Program-made: the position numbers and the translations under genes | Origin: Acidobacteriaceae bacterium | GTDB taxonomy: Bacteria; Acidobacteriota; Terriglobia; Terriglobales; Acidobacteriaceae | Assembly: GCA_003165455.1 (NCBI GenBank) | Contig: PLUJ01000288.1 | Location: 1 to 12,883, forward strand | Reading direction: 5' to 3' | Length of the DNA: 12,883 bases | Notes under the pieces: generated by a model | Told to the model about the DNA's origin: nothing | Seen by the model: the letters and a program-made list of their open reading frames with translations, nothing else | The model's database searches: none | Part shown: positions 6,345-12,882 of the stretch, piece after piece | How positions within the stretch are numbered: position 1 is the stretch's first letter | Layout: each line of letters opens with the position of its first letter

Positions 6345-7358
6345 TTAAATGTTTTCGAACTGAAACGCGGGCAGAAGCTGGGTTGCCGTTACATCGACTG
6401 CTTGTGGCAAACCTTGGCTCGCGCGCAAAGAATTGTTGCGCGGTGGCGCACTATACCGCATCACGCGCGGGTCGGTGATTTCAACAACCACTCCCCGCTC
6501 CAGACTCAAAATCCGGTTTCCGCTGGCCACGGAATGGCAGACATCAAGGCAAATTCCAACCGTAGTATTCTCAAGAATCGAGCTGTCCTCCACTACGGTT
6601 CCATATTCCACGCGACAGTTCCGTTCCACATGGCTCAGACGCGTAATCAACGCATCAGCCTGCACGGTAGCCTGGCAACCGATATAAGCAGGAGCCACGA
6701 TCCGGGCGCGGCGATGAACATCCGCACCATCATCCATCCAAACTCCCGGCCGCACTTGCTTCCCCGCAGGATCGGTTTCGCAGCGTCGGTTGAGGATATC
6801 CGCAGCGAATGTGCGCAGGTGTTGAGCTGCGGTCACTCGGTTTACATATTCGCGGACAAAATACTTTGACTTTGACAATTGTCCGGTTTCTTGAAATCCA
6901 CAGGCCTCGGACTGGCTCACCTTTGATGAACAATCGACCACCCAAAGAGGAAGCGGCCCGTTCTCATTGAAGGTGGGTGTCACACTCTGTCGGGACTCGC
7001 GGTGAAAGCAAAAAAGATCGAGGAGATCTGTTTCAACATAGGCGGAAGCCCAACTAACAAAGGAGTGCTGGATGCCGCGCCGGGCAAATGAACTAAGTTT
7101 CGCCCTTACAGCGGTCGACAGATCGCTGACTTTCTCAATTGTGACATTCGTGCGGGCTGTTCGGAATGGCGCGACGTCCCCCCCCAACAGCAGAATTGAG
7201 ATAGGATCGGCTTCAACCGCAATGAAGCGATCGACCATCCGCTCTAACAACGAGCGACCGACGATCTCGACACACTCCAAAGGACCTGGACAAACGGAGC
7301 TTCCATCCCCGGCGCTTCCCGCGGATGCCCCCACAATTAAGATCGCCCCTTGCCCCAC
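6345..7358 (-). CDS. degenerate sugar-nucleotidyltransferase-like protein with left-handed beta-helix C-terminus
   Basis: Protein of 337 residues with the outline of NDP-sugar pyrophosphorylases. The N-terminal Rossmann-like part is AILIVGASAGSAGDGS (5-20) followed by VEIVGRSLLERMVDRF (30-45), matching the place where real enzymes have GGxGTRL and a proline-lysine motif followed by GRPLLE. The C-terminal half has hexapeptide-type turns, for example ARIVAPAYIGCQATVQADAL (218-237) and VEYGTVVEDSSILENTTVGI (250-269), typical of the left-handed beta-helix of GlmU or GlgC-like proteins. The nucleotide-binding signature is not conserved, so catalysis is doubtful; a binding, structural or regulatory role is possible. 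The start is GTG at 7358 with a purine-rich GGGAAAGGGAA upstream. It is the first gene of the probable operon that continues through STAS to the glycosyltransferase; 109 bp separate it from the sigma gene. Confidence 0.68.
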   Translation of the reverse strand: MGQGAILIVGASAGSAGDGSSVCPGPLECVEIVGRSLLERMVDRFIAVEADPISILLLGGDVAPFRTARTNVTIEKVSDLSTAVRAKLSSFARRGIQHSFVSWASAYVETDLLDLFCFHRESRQSVTPTFNENGPLPLWVVDCSSKVSQSEACGFQETGQLSKSKYFVREYVNRVTAAQHLRTFAADILNRRCETDPAGKQVRPGVWMDDGADVHRRARIVAPAYIGCQATVQADALITRLSHVERNCRVEYGTVVEDSSILENTTVGICLDVCHSVASGNRILSLERGVVVEITDPRVMRYSAPPRNNSLRASQGLPQAVDVTATQLLPAFQFENI

Positions 7359-7467
7359 GCCGTATTCCCTTTCCCATTCAAACTCGCCAAACAGTTTTTA
7401 GTTGCGCGACTGAGCTATGCAGTGACCCAGCCGGTACGTTCCGCGCTTGCGCCCCTGTCGGACAGCC

Positions 7468-8088
7468 TCACGCGGTCTTCGGAAAGAGGAGATCGCGCAT
7501 TTTCATCTTTGCTTTATGAAGTTGCGATTTCGAATTCCCGATTGAGCATTGCAGTTGACGAGCGATCTCATGGTGCTGGAAGCCCTGTACTTCATGCAGA
7601 TCAAAGATTTGCCGGCAACCTTCGGGAAGCTCCTCAATCGCCCTGCGAAGGGCAATGCGATCGACGGCACCAGACAAACTTGGGTCATGCTTTCCCACAT
7701 CTCGCTTCAGAGATGGCGAATCCGCCGAAACTGGCTCGTCGAGGGAAAGAAGAGGGGGGGCTTTGCGGCGTCGCAGCTTCATCAACACAGTGTTCACCGC
7801 GATCCGATAGAGCCAAGTGGAGAAGGCCGAATCGCCCCGGAATGAATTCACGTTCCGGAAAACCTGCAGAAACGCTTCCTGAGTCAAATCTTCGGCGTCT
7901 GCCACGTCTTTCGTCATTTGCAGACAAACGGAGTACACGCGCTTCTTGTGCATCTGGAAGAGCATGGCAAAAGCTTCTTGATCGCCCTGCTGAGCGCGTT
8001 GTACAAGAATGCGCTCTGAATCGTCCTTTTGTTCGATCCGGACTGGAAGCAGGTTTGTTGCTGCAGCGGAAATTACGCAAGTAGCCAC
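7468..8088 (-). CDS. ECF-family RNA polymerase sigma factor
   Basis: Group 4 (extracytoplasmic function) sigma factor of 206 residues directing RNA polymerase to a specific promoter set. Sigma region 2 covers about 29-105 and includes DVADAEDLTQEAFLQVFRNV (61-80) and the promoter-melting segment FSTWLYRIAVNT (89-100). Region 4 covers about 144-200 and contains ELPEGCRQIFDLHEVQGFQH and the helix-turn-helix end IGNSKSQLHKAKMKMRDLL. The linker between them is variable. The start is GTG at 8088 behind a strong GGAGGAG (8096-8102) spaced 7 bases. The first 20 residues are extra compared with short ECF proteins. No anti-sigma factor gene lies beside it; downstream is the glycan-type operon, after a 109-bp gap without a clear terminator, so read-through or control of that operon is possible but unproven. 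Confidence 0.92.
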   Translation of the reverse strand: MATCVISAAATNLLPVRIEQKDDSERILVQRAQQGDQEAFAMLFQMHKKRVYSVCLQMTKDVADAEDLTQEAFLQVFRNVNSFRGDSAFSTWLYRIAVNTVLMKLRRRKAPPLLSLDEPVSADSPSLKRDVGKHDPSLSGAVDRIALRRAIEELPEGCRQIFDLHEVQGFQHHEIARQLQCSIGNSKSQLHKAKMKMRDLLFPKTA

Positions 8089-8216
8089 TTTTAGTCTCCT
8101 CCGTTGAACCGCGCTGGTCTCCGTATCACTCCAGGATCAGCGTCGAGAACGAGCCTAACGGAGCAAGCTCTACAGTCCCATAAGGGCGCACCTGTAATTG
8201 AATGGCAGATTTGCTG

Positions 8217-8260
8217 TACTCAGAGTAGGTAATTTTTTATCAAATCGAGTAATTTTTATC
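8217..8260. promoter_or_regulatory. AT-rich direct repeats plus small palindrome upstream of the sigma gene
   Basis: GTAATTTTTTATC (8229-8241) and GTAATTTTTATC (8249-8260) are direct repeats starting 20 bases apart, about two helical turns. They are followed on the minus strand by the perfect 5-1-5 palindrome TACTCAGAGTA (8217-8227). The block lies about 130-170 bases upstream of the sigma-factor start in otherwise GC-rich DNA. It could be a regulator-binding or upstream promoter element; no regulator is assigned. Confidence 0.45.
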
Positions 8261-8306
8261 CGGCTCAGCGCGAAACTTTTTTGGAGGGTCAGTGTTGCGC
8301 ACGGGG

Positions 8307-8346
8307 AAGAAAGAAACGGCAGACTGCACTCATGCGCAGCCTGCCG
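8307..8346 (-). terminator. intrinsic terminator of the tonB-family gene
   Basis: On the minus strand, CGGCAGGCTGC (8346-8336) and GCAGTCTGCCG (8327-8317) form an 11-bp stem with one G-U pair and an 8-base loop. It is followed by a T-rich tail (TTTCTTTCTT). It begins 25 bases after the tonB-family stop codon at 8371, so it should separate that gene from the sigma gene. Confidence 0.75.
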
Positions 8347-8370
8347 CTTCCTGACTAACAGAAAAAAACG

Positions 8371-9372
8371 TCAATATAGCTTAAACCCGACTTCTACGCT
8401 AATCTGCACATTAACTGGCCTACCATCTTTCATTGCGGGCTGAAACTTCCACTGTTTCACCGCCTCGATAGCCTTGGCGTCTAAGCCGAATCCCAATCCG
8501 TGAACCACCCGAATGTCCCGCGGATGGCCCTGATCATCGACGATCATCCAAAGAATGCAGGTTCCTTGAGTTTTTGCCAGCCTAGCTTGTTCGGTGTATT
8601 CGGGATCCGGCGTCGATACTGGCTCAGGAGCGGAAATTCCACCCCCAACCTTAAATACTCCTCCTCCGATTCCACCACCGCTACCGGCACCCACGCCCGC
8701 TCCATGGCCAACACCCACTCCCCCGCCAGAACCAGAACCGATCCCGCCGCCCGAACCTGTCCCATTCGAGGGGGGCGCGGAGGGCAGCGGCGCAGAAGAC
8801 TGAACCCCCAGGTTGGGCATACTATTCTGCGCCACACGGACCTGCGGAGGAATTACTACTGTGGGGGCTACCGCCAACTTTGGATGCTCGTTGTGAAGCA
8901 CAATGCTAGGAGGCGTAATCTGCTGCATCGCCAGCTTTGGAAGCCTTCCCTTTGGCGCTGGAAGCAAGTCATGGTCGCCGCCACCTCCGCCCCCGCTAAC
9001 TATTCTCTTTGCAACCGGAAGCGCATAAGAATCCGGCGAAGGCGCAATCAGCGTCACTGTTTCATGTTCCGGGGCATGCGACACCACCTGATGGCCGAAA
9101 ATCGATGCCGAGAGGATCAAACCGACGACGACCACGTGTATCGCGATCGAGCCAGCCAGACCATTCGACCGATAATTATTGTATTGACCCCAAATCGCAT
9201 CCGGAGCAAGTTGTTTCGGTTCGTGCGCGCGAGACGACACTCTGACCACTGGAACAGCCCTCTGGCGACCGGACCCCGGTTCGCGGCTAGTGTAGGAAGT
9301 TTCAGGCCCTTTGAATGGAGCAACTGGAGACAGAGTCTGAGCGGATTGATTTTGACCCTGAGAGTTCGACAT
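8371..9372 (-). CDS. TonB-family energy transducer with glycine-rich linker
   Basis: Inner-membrane protein of 333 residues. The N-terminal 70 residues are cytoplasmic and polar. One membrane segment lies at about 72-92 (GLAGSIAIHVVVVGLILSAS). A periplasmic Pro-rich region follows, and residues 204-245 are almost pure Gly/Ser/Val. The TonB C-terminal domain occupies about 250-333, with PEYTEQARLAKTQGTCILWM, the DDQGHPRDIRVV strand and AIEAVKQWKFQPAMKDGRPV, all family-typical. In the family this domain touches outer-membrane TonB-dependent transporters and passes on energy from ExbB/ExbD. Neither partner lies in the window, and the cytoplasmic extension is longer than in classical TonB, so transport or signalling roles both remain open. 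AAAGGAG (9378-9384) lies 5 bases before the ATG. The terminator downstream indicates a single-gene transcript. Confidence 0.9.
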   Translation of the reverse strand: MSNSQGQNQSAQTLSPVAPFKGPETSYTSREPGSGRQRAVPVVRVSSRAHEPKQLAPDAIWGQYNNYRSNGLAGSIAIHVVVVGLILSASIFGHQVVSHAPEHETVTLIAPSPDSYALPVAKRIVSGGGGGGDHDLLPAPKGRLPKLAMQQITPPSIVLHNEHPKLAVAPTVVIPPQVRVAQNSMPNLGVQSSAPLPSAPPSNGTGSGGGIGSGSGGGVGVGHGAGVGAGSGGGIGGGVFKVGGGISAPEPVSTPDPEYTEQARLAKTQGTCILWMIVDDQGHPRDIRVVHGLGFGLDAKAIEAVKQWKFQPAMKDGRPVNVQISVEVGFKLY

Positions 9373-9429
9373 TGGCGCTCCTTTAATTCTCGTCGCCTGG
9401 CACTACCCGGAAAAACGACTGTGGTATAG

Positions 9430-9672
9430 ATGCCAAGAACCAAGAAGCGGTTTACATGGAGGGCCGAGAAAGCACGGCGTACCAGGCACCAAGCTATTGA
9501 TAAGCAATATCTTGAAAGGACATACAGTGTTTACCCTATTGTTCAGACGACATGGAGGAACTCGCAAGTCTTCGCATCTCGGAGCAAGCCTACTCAGGAA
9601 GTGATCGATGCCGTTATAATCGATGCCGTTATAGAGGAAGAAACCGCCAAAAAACCAACCGACCAAGGGTGA
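9430..9672 (+). CDS. doubtful small basic protein, unknown function
   Basis: An 80-codon frame divergent from the tonB-family gene. The product is very basic at its N-terminus (MPRTKKRFTWRAEKARR) and ends in an acidic stretch with the duplicated segment VIDAVIIDAVI, made by a 15-bp DNA duplication. No family is recognised. Against it: no ribosome binding site before the ATG, several AGG, AGA and ATA codons unlike neighbouring genes, and open frames of similar length on the other strand. It could be real, a degraded gene or chance. Confidence 0.25.
   Translation: MPRTKKRFTWRAEKARRTRHQAIDKQYLERTYSVYPIVQTTWRNSQVFASRSKPTQEVIDAVIIDAVIEEETAKKPTDQG
9604..9633. repeat. 15-bp perfect tandem duplication
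   Basis: ATCGATGCCGTTATA occurs twice head to tail (9604-9618 and 9619-9633). Because the unit is 15 bases it keeps any overlapping frame intact. Confidence 0.9.
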
Positions 9673-9840
9673 AAGGGAGCTTCATTCTGCTCGTCCGTGC
9701 GGAGAAGTCGCGCAATTAGGATTCGCGCGGCAGACTCGGCGTTGCCGATTGTTTTGGAGAGAGGGAGAAGGCAATCGACGTGGGGCGGGTAGCTCATCAG
9801 GGCTAATGGTCCAACTGCGAATCTTACTGGGGATAGACCC

Positions 9841-10596
9841 TCAGCGGCCTTCGGCCTGCCATCGAGTTCTCTGCTGCTCGATAATTTCGTAACAATCGCA
9901 AGCGGCGGCTTCGAGCTTCGACTTGTCGACGATCGTAACGTTTCCTCGCGTGTAGGAAATCATTCCGGCCTTCTGTAAAACACTGGCCGCTACACTAACA
10001 GTGGATCTGCGGGTCCCCAACATTTGCGCAAGAAATTCTTGAGTAAGTGGCATGGTCTTGCTGCCGATGCGGTCATAGCTCATTAGCAGCCATCTTGCCA
10101 ACCGCTCCTCCACGTCATGCAAGCTGTTGCAGGCCGCGAGCTGGGTCGATTGAATACTCAGAATCATGGAATATCGGTAAAGTTCCCGCTCTAAAGCGGG
10201 ACACTGGGGCAGAAAGTTTCTAAGAATCGCCACGTCTGCGCGATACGCGGACCCATCCCCCTGGGTAATGATTCTGAGCGCGCTTGTTTTGAAACCGAAG
10301 ATGACTGGGAGACCGACGAAACCTTCTTTCCCAATCAAGCCGACTTCCACGCTTTGCCCGTCGGGCTGCACCGTCAAGACCGAGCACATCCCATCATTCA
10401 TGAAATAAACTGACTTGATGGCCTCACCCACCTCGTGGAGTACCTGATGGAGCCTCAATCGCACGAATTCCAGCGAAGAAAAGATTTGCGTACATTCGGC
10501 CCGGGGAAGACAGCGGAGAATTATGTTCCCAACTTCTCTATCATTGCCTATCTTAGCCGCTCTATTTGTCGAACCTCGGCTCACCTGGCTTGCCAT
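9841..10596 (-). CDS. Crp/Fnr-family transcription regulator
   Basis: DNA-binding regulator of 251 residues. The N-terminal cyclic-nucleotide-binding-like beta-barrel covers about 25-140, with VLHEVGEAIKSVYFMNDGMC (52-71) and VEVGLIGKEGFVGLPVIFG (83-101). A dimer helix follows, then the C-terminal winged helix-turn-helix with MPLTQEFLAQMLGTRRSTVS (182-201) and an LQKAGMISYTRGNVTIVD end. The TRRSTVS recognition helix is the usual family form. I see neither the Fnr N-terminal cysteine cluster nor a full set of cAMP-contact residues, so the effector is unknown. This subtype, with SVEVGLIGKEG in the barrel, is common in Acidobacteriota and Proteobacteria. AAGGA lies about 9 bases before the ATG. 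It is transcribed alone, with 244 bp of non-coding or doubtful sequence to the tonB gene side and 306 bp to the DUF1328 side. Confidence 0.9.
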   Translation of the reverse strand: MASQVSRGSTNRAAKIGNDREVGNIILRCLPRAECTQIFSSLEFVRLRLHQVLHEVGEAIKSVYFMNDGMCSVLTVQPDGQSVEVGLIGKEGFVGLPVIFGFKTSALRIITQGDGSAYRADVAILRNFLPQCPALERELYRYSMILSIQSTQLAACNSLHDVEERLARWLLMSYDRIGSKTMPLTQEFLAQMLGTRRSTVSVAASVLQKAGMISYTRGNVTIVDKSKLEAAACDCYEIIEQQRTRWQAEGR

Positions 10597-10902
10597 TAAG
10601 ACGGTTCCTTTGCTGCTACATAGTACGAAGAAATGTAGTCTTACTTCGCGCGAACCGGTTTAGCCAACGAGCTTAGCGGAATTTGCTAGACGAGACAATT
10701 CACAAAGTACTCCTCTTACAGCAGCTTGTATGTCCAATAAAGCACACAATTGAGGCTAGTGACCGACAAATCGCGGAATAGAAAGAGTCGGAGGGACGGA
10801 TTCAAAGACGGAGGGCAGTCCGCAAGGTGGATCATGATCGTTCTGACGACTGCCAGATGCCATGATCTCACCCGCGTTCCGTACCAACAGCATTAAAGCA
10901 AG
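10597..10902. other. intergenic region, promoter region of the Crp/Fnr gene
   Basis: These 306 bases hold no supported gene. Small symmetric words occur (AACCGGTT near 10655, ATCATGAT near 10832), but none is long enough to call as an operator. I see no tRNA or convincing terminator here. Confidence 0.4.
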
Positions 10903-11076
10903 CTAGACGCTGCTGCGTCCCCGAGCCAGATGGGTCACGAGCGAAATCACAAACAAAACTAGGAAAATGAAGAACAGCAGCTTGGCTACGCCCGCAGCTG
11001 CCACCGCCACTCCCGTGAAGCCCAGAACTCCGGCAATAATCGCCACCACTAGAAAAACAATTGTCCAGTAAAGCAT
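10903..11076 (-). CDS. DUF1328 (UPF0391) family membrane micropeptide
   Basis: A 57-residue inner-membrane protein starting MLYWTIVFLVVAIIAGVLGF, the hallmark opening of DUF1328. Two hydrophobic helices (about 4-24 and 27-46) are joined by GVAVAAAGVAKLLFF, followed by a basic end HLARGRSSV. Family function is not established; members in other bacteria are often induced by envelope or osmotic stress. The frame is open 21 codons further upstream, but AGGAGG at 11081-11086 sits 4 bases before the ATG at 11076 (another ATG lies directly before it), and all family members begin here. The longer start would add a non-conserved leader. The neighbouring DUF3309 and SYLF genes are on the same strand, but 444 bp separate it from DUF3309, so it probably has its own promoter. 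Confidence 0.88.
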   Translation of the reverse strand: MLYWTIVFLVVAIIAGVLGFTGVAVAAAGVAKLLFFIFLVLFVISLVTHLARGRSSV

Positions 11077-11520
11077 CATCCCTCCTAAAGAACTTCGTAC
11101 CTGCCCAACAACTGTAGTCGTGGGTGCGGGGGACACCAATCCATTGCAGTATGTATGTTGGGCCTGTAGGCGCTGTAACGATGCAGAAATGAGGAAGGAG
11201 CGGGCGCCAACTACCTGTTCAGATATTCGGCACCAGCTCCATAGGGGCGTCTTTCGAGTAGAGCCCTAACGTAGTCGAGGGCTGGCTCTTTTCCTATACG
11301 GTAAATGTCGTATTTGAGAGCGGTTTTTCCGGATTTGCATCGGATGAGACCTTACGCGATTCCGTTAGCGTAGATGTCGGTAAAATCTCCGCATGTGGAA
11401 CAGATACAGCTCAACACCGCAGCAAGGACTGAGTGGGCCCACTACCCGCATGCCGGTTCGTGCACAACAGCATGGGGTCAGTCCAAAAATTGTTTTTGCT
11501 TCGTGCCACGATACATCAAA
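11077..11520. other. intergenic region between DUF1328 and DUF3309 genes
   Basis: Apart from the DUF1328 ribosome binding site at one end, these 444 bases carry no supported gene. An imperfect hairpin AGCCCT/AGGGCT (11262-11283) is followed by CTCTTTT on the plus strand, but no plus-strand gene precedes it. A promoter for DUF1328 should be here; I cannot place it. Confidence 0.4.
11081..11086 (-). promoter_or_regulatory. ribosome binding site AGGAGG deciding the DUF1328 start
   Basis: A perfect AGGAGG lies 4 bases before the ATG at 11076 and excludes the longer frame that begins near 11139. Confidence 0.75.
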
Positions 11521-11673
11521 TCACAAACGACCGGCCAATAGCAGCACCAATAGAACTACGACAACTAACCCAAGTCCGCCGCTCGGATAGTAGCCCCACC
11601 CGCGACTATAGGGCCAACTCGGCAGTGCTCCGACCAGCAACAGCACCAGGATGATCAGTAGTATTGTTGACAT
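11521..11673 (-). CDS. DUF3309 family small membrane protein
   Basis: A 50-residue protein found by reading the minus strand directly. It starts MSTILLIILVLLLVGALPSW, continues PYSRGWGYYPSGGLGLVVVV and ends in a second hydrophobic run with AGRL. This matches the DUF3309 pattern: hydrophobic helix, LP-[TS]-WPYSR-WGY-PSGGLG, hydrophobic helix. The family has no established function and is common in Alphaproteobacteria, Betaproteobacteria and Acidobacteriota. GGAGG at 11679-11683 lies 5 bases before the ATG. The gene begins 85 bp after the SYLF gene ends, on the same strand, so the two could be cotranscribed, although a GC-rich hairpin lies between them. Confidence 0.9.
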   Translation of the reverse strand: MSTILLIILVLLLVGALPSWPYSRGWGYYPSGGLGLVVVVLLVLLLAGRL

Positions 11674-11715
11674 TGAAGCCTCCACTAAAAGGTTGACGAT
11701 CGGTTCACAACGTAG

Positions 11716-11738
11716 GTCCGGCGCTTCTCAGGCCGGAC
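11716..11738. terminator. possible terminator or attenuator between SYLF and DUF3309 genes
   Basis: GTCCGGC (11716-11722) and GCCGGAC (11732-11738) form a perfect 7-bp GC-rich stem with a 9-base loop, 20 bases after the SYLF stop codon. There is no T-run after it, so complete termination is doubtful. Confidence 0.4.
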
Positions 11739-11758
11739 GTCGGCTCAAAGCAAAAACG

Positions 11759-12505
11759 TCAGTGACCCGTAGGTTCTCCGACTGTGGGTGTTTGCAACGC
11801 TCCACGGTCCGGCGCGCCCGCATATTTTTGAACTGCTGCCAAGAAAGGATCGGATCCCTGGGTTGGCTGAACTTTTCCATCGAGAATGTCTCCGAAAGGA
11901 ATGAATTTCCCGTACAGAGTGCGCGTTTCATCCTTGTCCTGCGTAATGGCCGCTCCATTCAGATCGATGCCGGCAAATATGCCGCGAGCTCGCGAATAAG
12001 TCAAAACTTCGGCTTTCAGCTTCCAGTCGGTGTCTGCCCCTGCGTCCCGACCTACGGGGCCGGCGGCGGCTGAAGCGTCTGCCCCGATCTTGAACTTACT
12101 AGAGAGCAGGTGCTGCATGCCCTGATCATTTGTAACGATCATCACTACATCCACTGCCTGGCCGCCCAGCTGAAAGCCCCAACTTCCACCGGTCATCGTG
12201 ATAGGCGCTGGAGCGCTCCACGCGCCGTTTGCTGTGCGACAGGAAGCGACACCCTTACCGTGGCTGCCTCCGAAACCAACCGCAACTTTCACCATGGAGG
12301 GAATCACCGCAATGCACTTCGCATCCCTCATTACCTTGTCGGGAATTGCTTTATCGGGGGTCGACATAATCTCATTCAGAACGCGCGCCGACGCATCAAT
12401 GCGTTTGTCGATGTCGGATTGATCGGCGGACCATGCCGTTGCAGCCAAAAAAAAGAAACTAACTGCGACCGTCAAGATAGACCTGGGGAGAGTTTGCCTT
12501 GTCAT
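11759..12505 (-). CDS. secreted SYLF-domain (Ysc84/DUF500) protein
   Basis: Exported protein of 248 residues. The signal peptide is 1-27 (MTRQTLPRSILTVAVSFFFL, then AATAWSA). The SYLF domain covers about 30-230: an N-terminal helix with RIDASARVLNEIM, then DAKCIAVIPSMVKVAVGFGG (61-80), GGSWGFQLGGQAVDVVMIV (106-124) and the family's typical FKIGADASAAAGPVGRDA (138-155), with YSRARGIFAGIDLNG (170-184). In eukaryotic relatives the domain binds phosphoinositides; bacterial members are predicted periplasmic lipid-binding proteins of unknown role. A longer frame extends to 12598, but the added 31 residues would sit before the signal peptide. AAGG upstream of 12505 supports the shorter start. A partial paralogue precedes it on the same strand. 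Confidence 0.92.
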   Translation of the reverse strand: MTRQTLPRSILTVAVSFFFLAATAWSADQSDIDKRIDASARVLNEIMSTPDKAIPDKVMRDAKCIAVIPSMVKVAVGFGGSHGKGVASCRTANGAWSAPAPITMTGGSWGFQLGGQAVDVVMIVTNDQGMQHLLSSKFKIGADASAAAGPVGRDAGADTDWKLKAEVLTYSRARGIFAGIDLNGAAITQDKDETRTLYGKFIPFGDILDGKVQPTQGSDPFLAAVQKYAGAPDRGALQTPTVGEPTGH

Positions 12506-12533
12506 AAATGGACCTTTTCTGTGCTCGTCTGAG

Positions 12534-12548
12534 CCAAACTTTGTTTGG
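12534..12548. promoter_or_regulatory. small inverted repeat upstream of the SYLF gene
   Basis: CCAAAC-TTT-GTTTGG is a perfect 6-bp inverted repeat with a 3-base centre, 28 bases upstream of the chosen SYLF start. It could be an operator or leader hairpin. No binding protein is assigned. Confidence 0.35.
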
Positions 12549-12656
12549 TCAACGGGGGAACTGTAAACCGACCCCGTTTTCCCTTCCATCCGGTCCAAGC
12601 TGTAAAGTAGGGCCTAAGACACAGCATTTCCGCCTCCGACCTTACTCCATAAAGCA

Positions 12657-12686
12657 TTCAGGTCAGGGCCTGGACCCTGACCTGAA
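12657..12686. terminator. perfect 12-bp hairpin between the two SYLF genes
   Basis: TTCAGGTCAGGG (12657-12668) and CCCTGACCTGAA (12675-12686) pair without mismatch around a 6-base loop. It lies 43 bases after the stop codon of the partial upstream SYLF gene. It is the strongest inverted repeat in the window. The minus-strand flank TGCTTTATGG is only weakly T-rich, so it may be a terminator, an attenuator or a repeat element. Confidence 0.6.
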
Positions 12687-12729
12687 ATCAGTCGCACCGA
12701 TTGTGTCCGTTTGCCGACCTACCGCTGTT

Positions 12730-12882
12730 TTAGCGACTGGCGGTCTCGGTGCTGGGGGTCGTTATTAGTTGGCCGTGATCACGTGCTTGACCAGCATATT
12801 TCCGCACCGCAGTTTCAAAAGCGCCGCTGCCGGCGGGCGGAGCCACTTTCCCGGTCAGGATCGCTGAGGACGGTACGAACTT
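12730..12882 (-). CDS. C-terminal end of a second SYLF-domain protein, 5' part outside window
   Basis: The last 50 codons of a gene that enters from the right edge, ending at TAA (12730-12732). Its sequence KFVPSSAILTGKVAPPAGSG followed by AFETAVRKYAGQARDHG lines up with the end of the neighbouring SYLF protein, KFIPFGDILDGKVQPTQGSD and FLAAVQKYAGAPDRG. Shared positions include KF-P, IL-GKV-P, V-KYAG and R-G. It is therefore a paralogue in tandem on the same strand. It is too short to say more about this copy. Confidence 0.85.
   Translation of the reverse strand, partial: KFVPSSAILTGKVAPPAGSGAFETAVRKYAGQARDHGQLITTPSTETASR

Noticed and set aside
7350..8084. 244-codon plus-strand open frame antisense to the sigma factor
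   Set aside because: No domain is recognisable; the minus strand encodes clear sigma regions 2 and 4 with a strong ribosome binding site.
8500..9429. 309-codon plus-strand open frame antisense to the TonB-family gene
   Set aside because: It is rich in Arg, His and Asn with no domain, and the opposite strand has the TonB C-terminal domain, ribosome binding site and terminator.
9403..9797. Two minus-strand open frames (9403-9666 and 9594-9797) beside the doubtful plus-strand frame
   Set aside because: They show Cys/Pro-rich or repetitive translation, no family match and no ribosome binding site that I can see.
10906..10919. GACGC/GCGTC 5-bp hairpin overlapping the end of the DUF1328 gene
   Set aside because: Too short, inside coding sequence and without a T-run; not enough to call a terminator.
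11262..11292. Hairpin followed by CTCTTTT on the plus strand, resembling a terminator
   Set aside because: Only 6 bp of clean stem, and no plus-strand gene lies before it.
12506..12598. N-terminal extension of the SYLF protein
   Set aside because: It would place 31 polar residues before an obvious signal peptide; the ATG at 12505 fits better.
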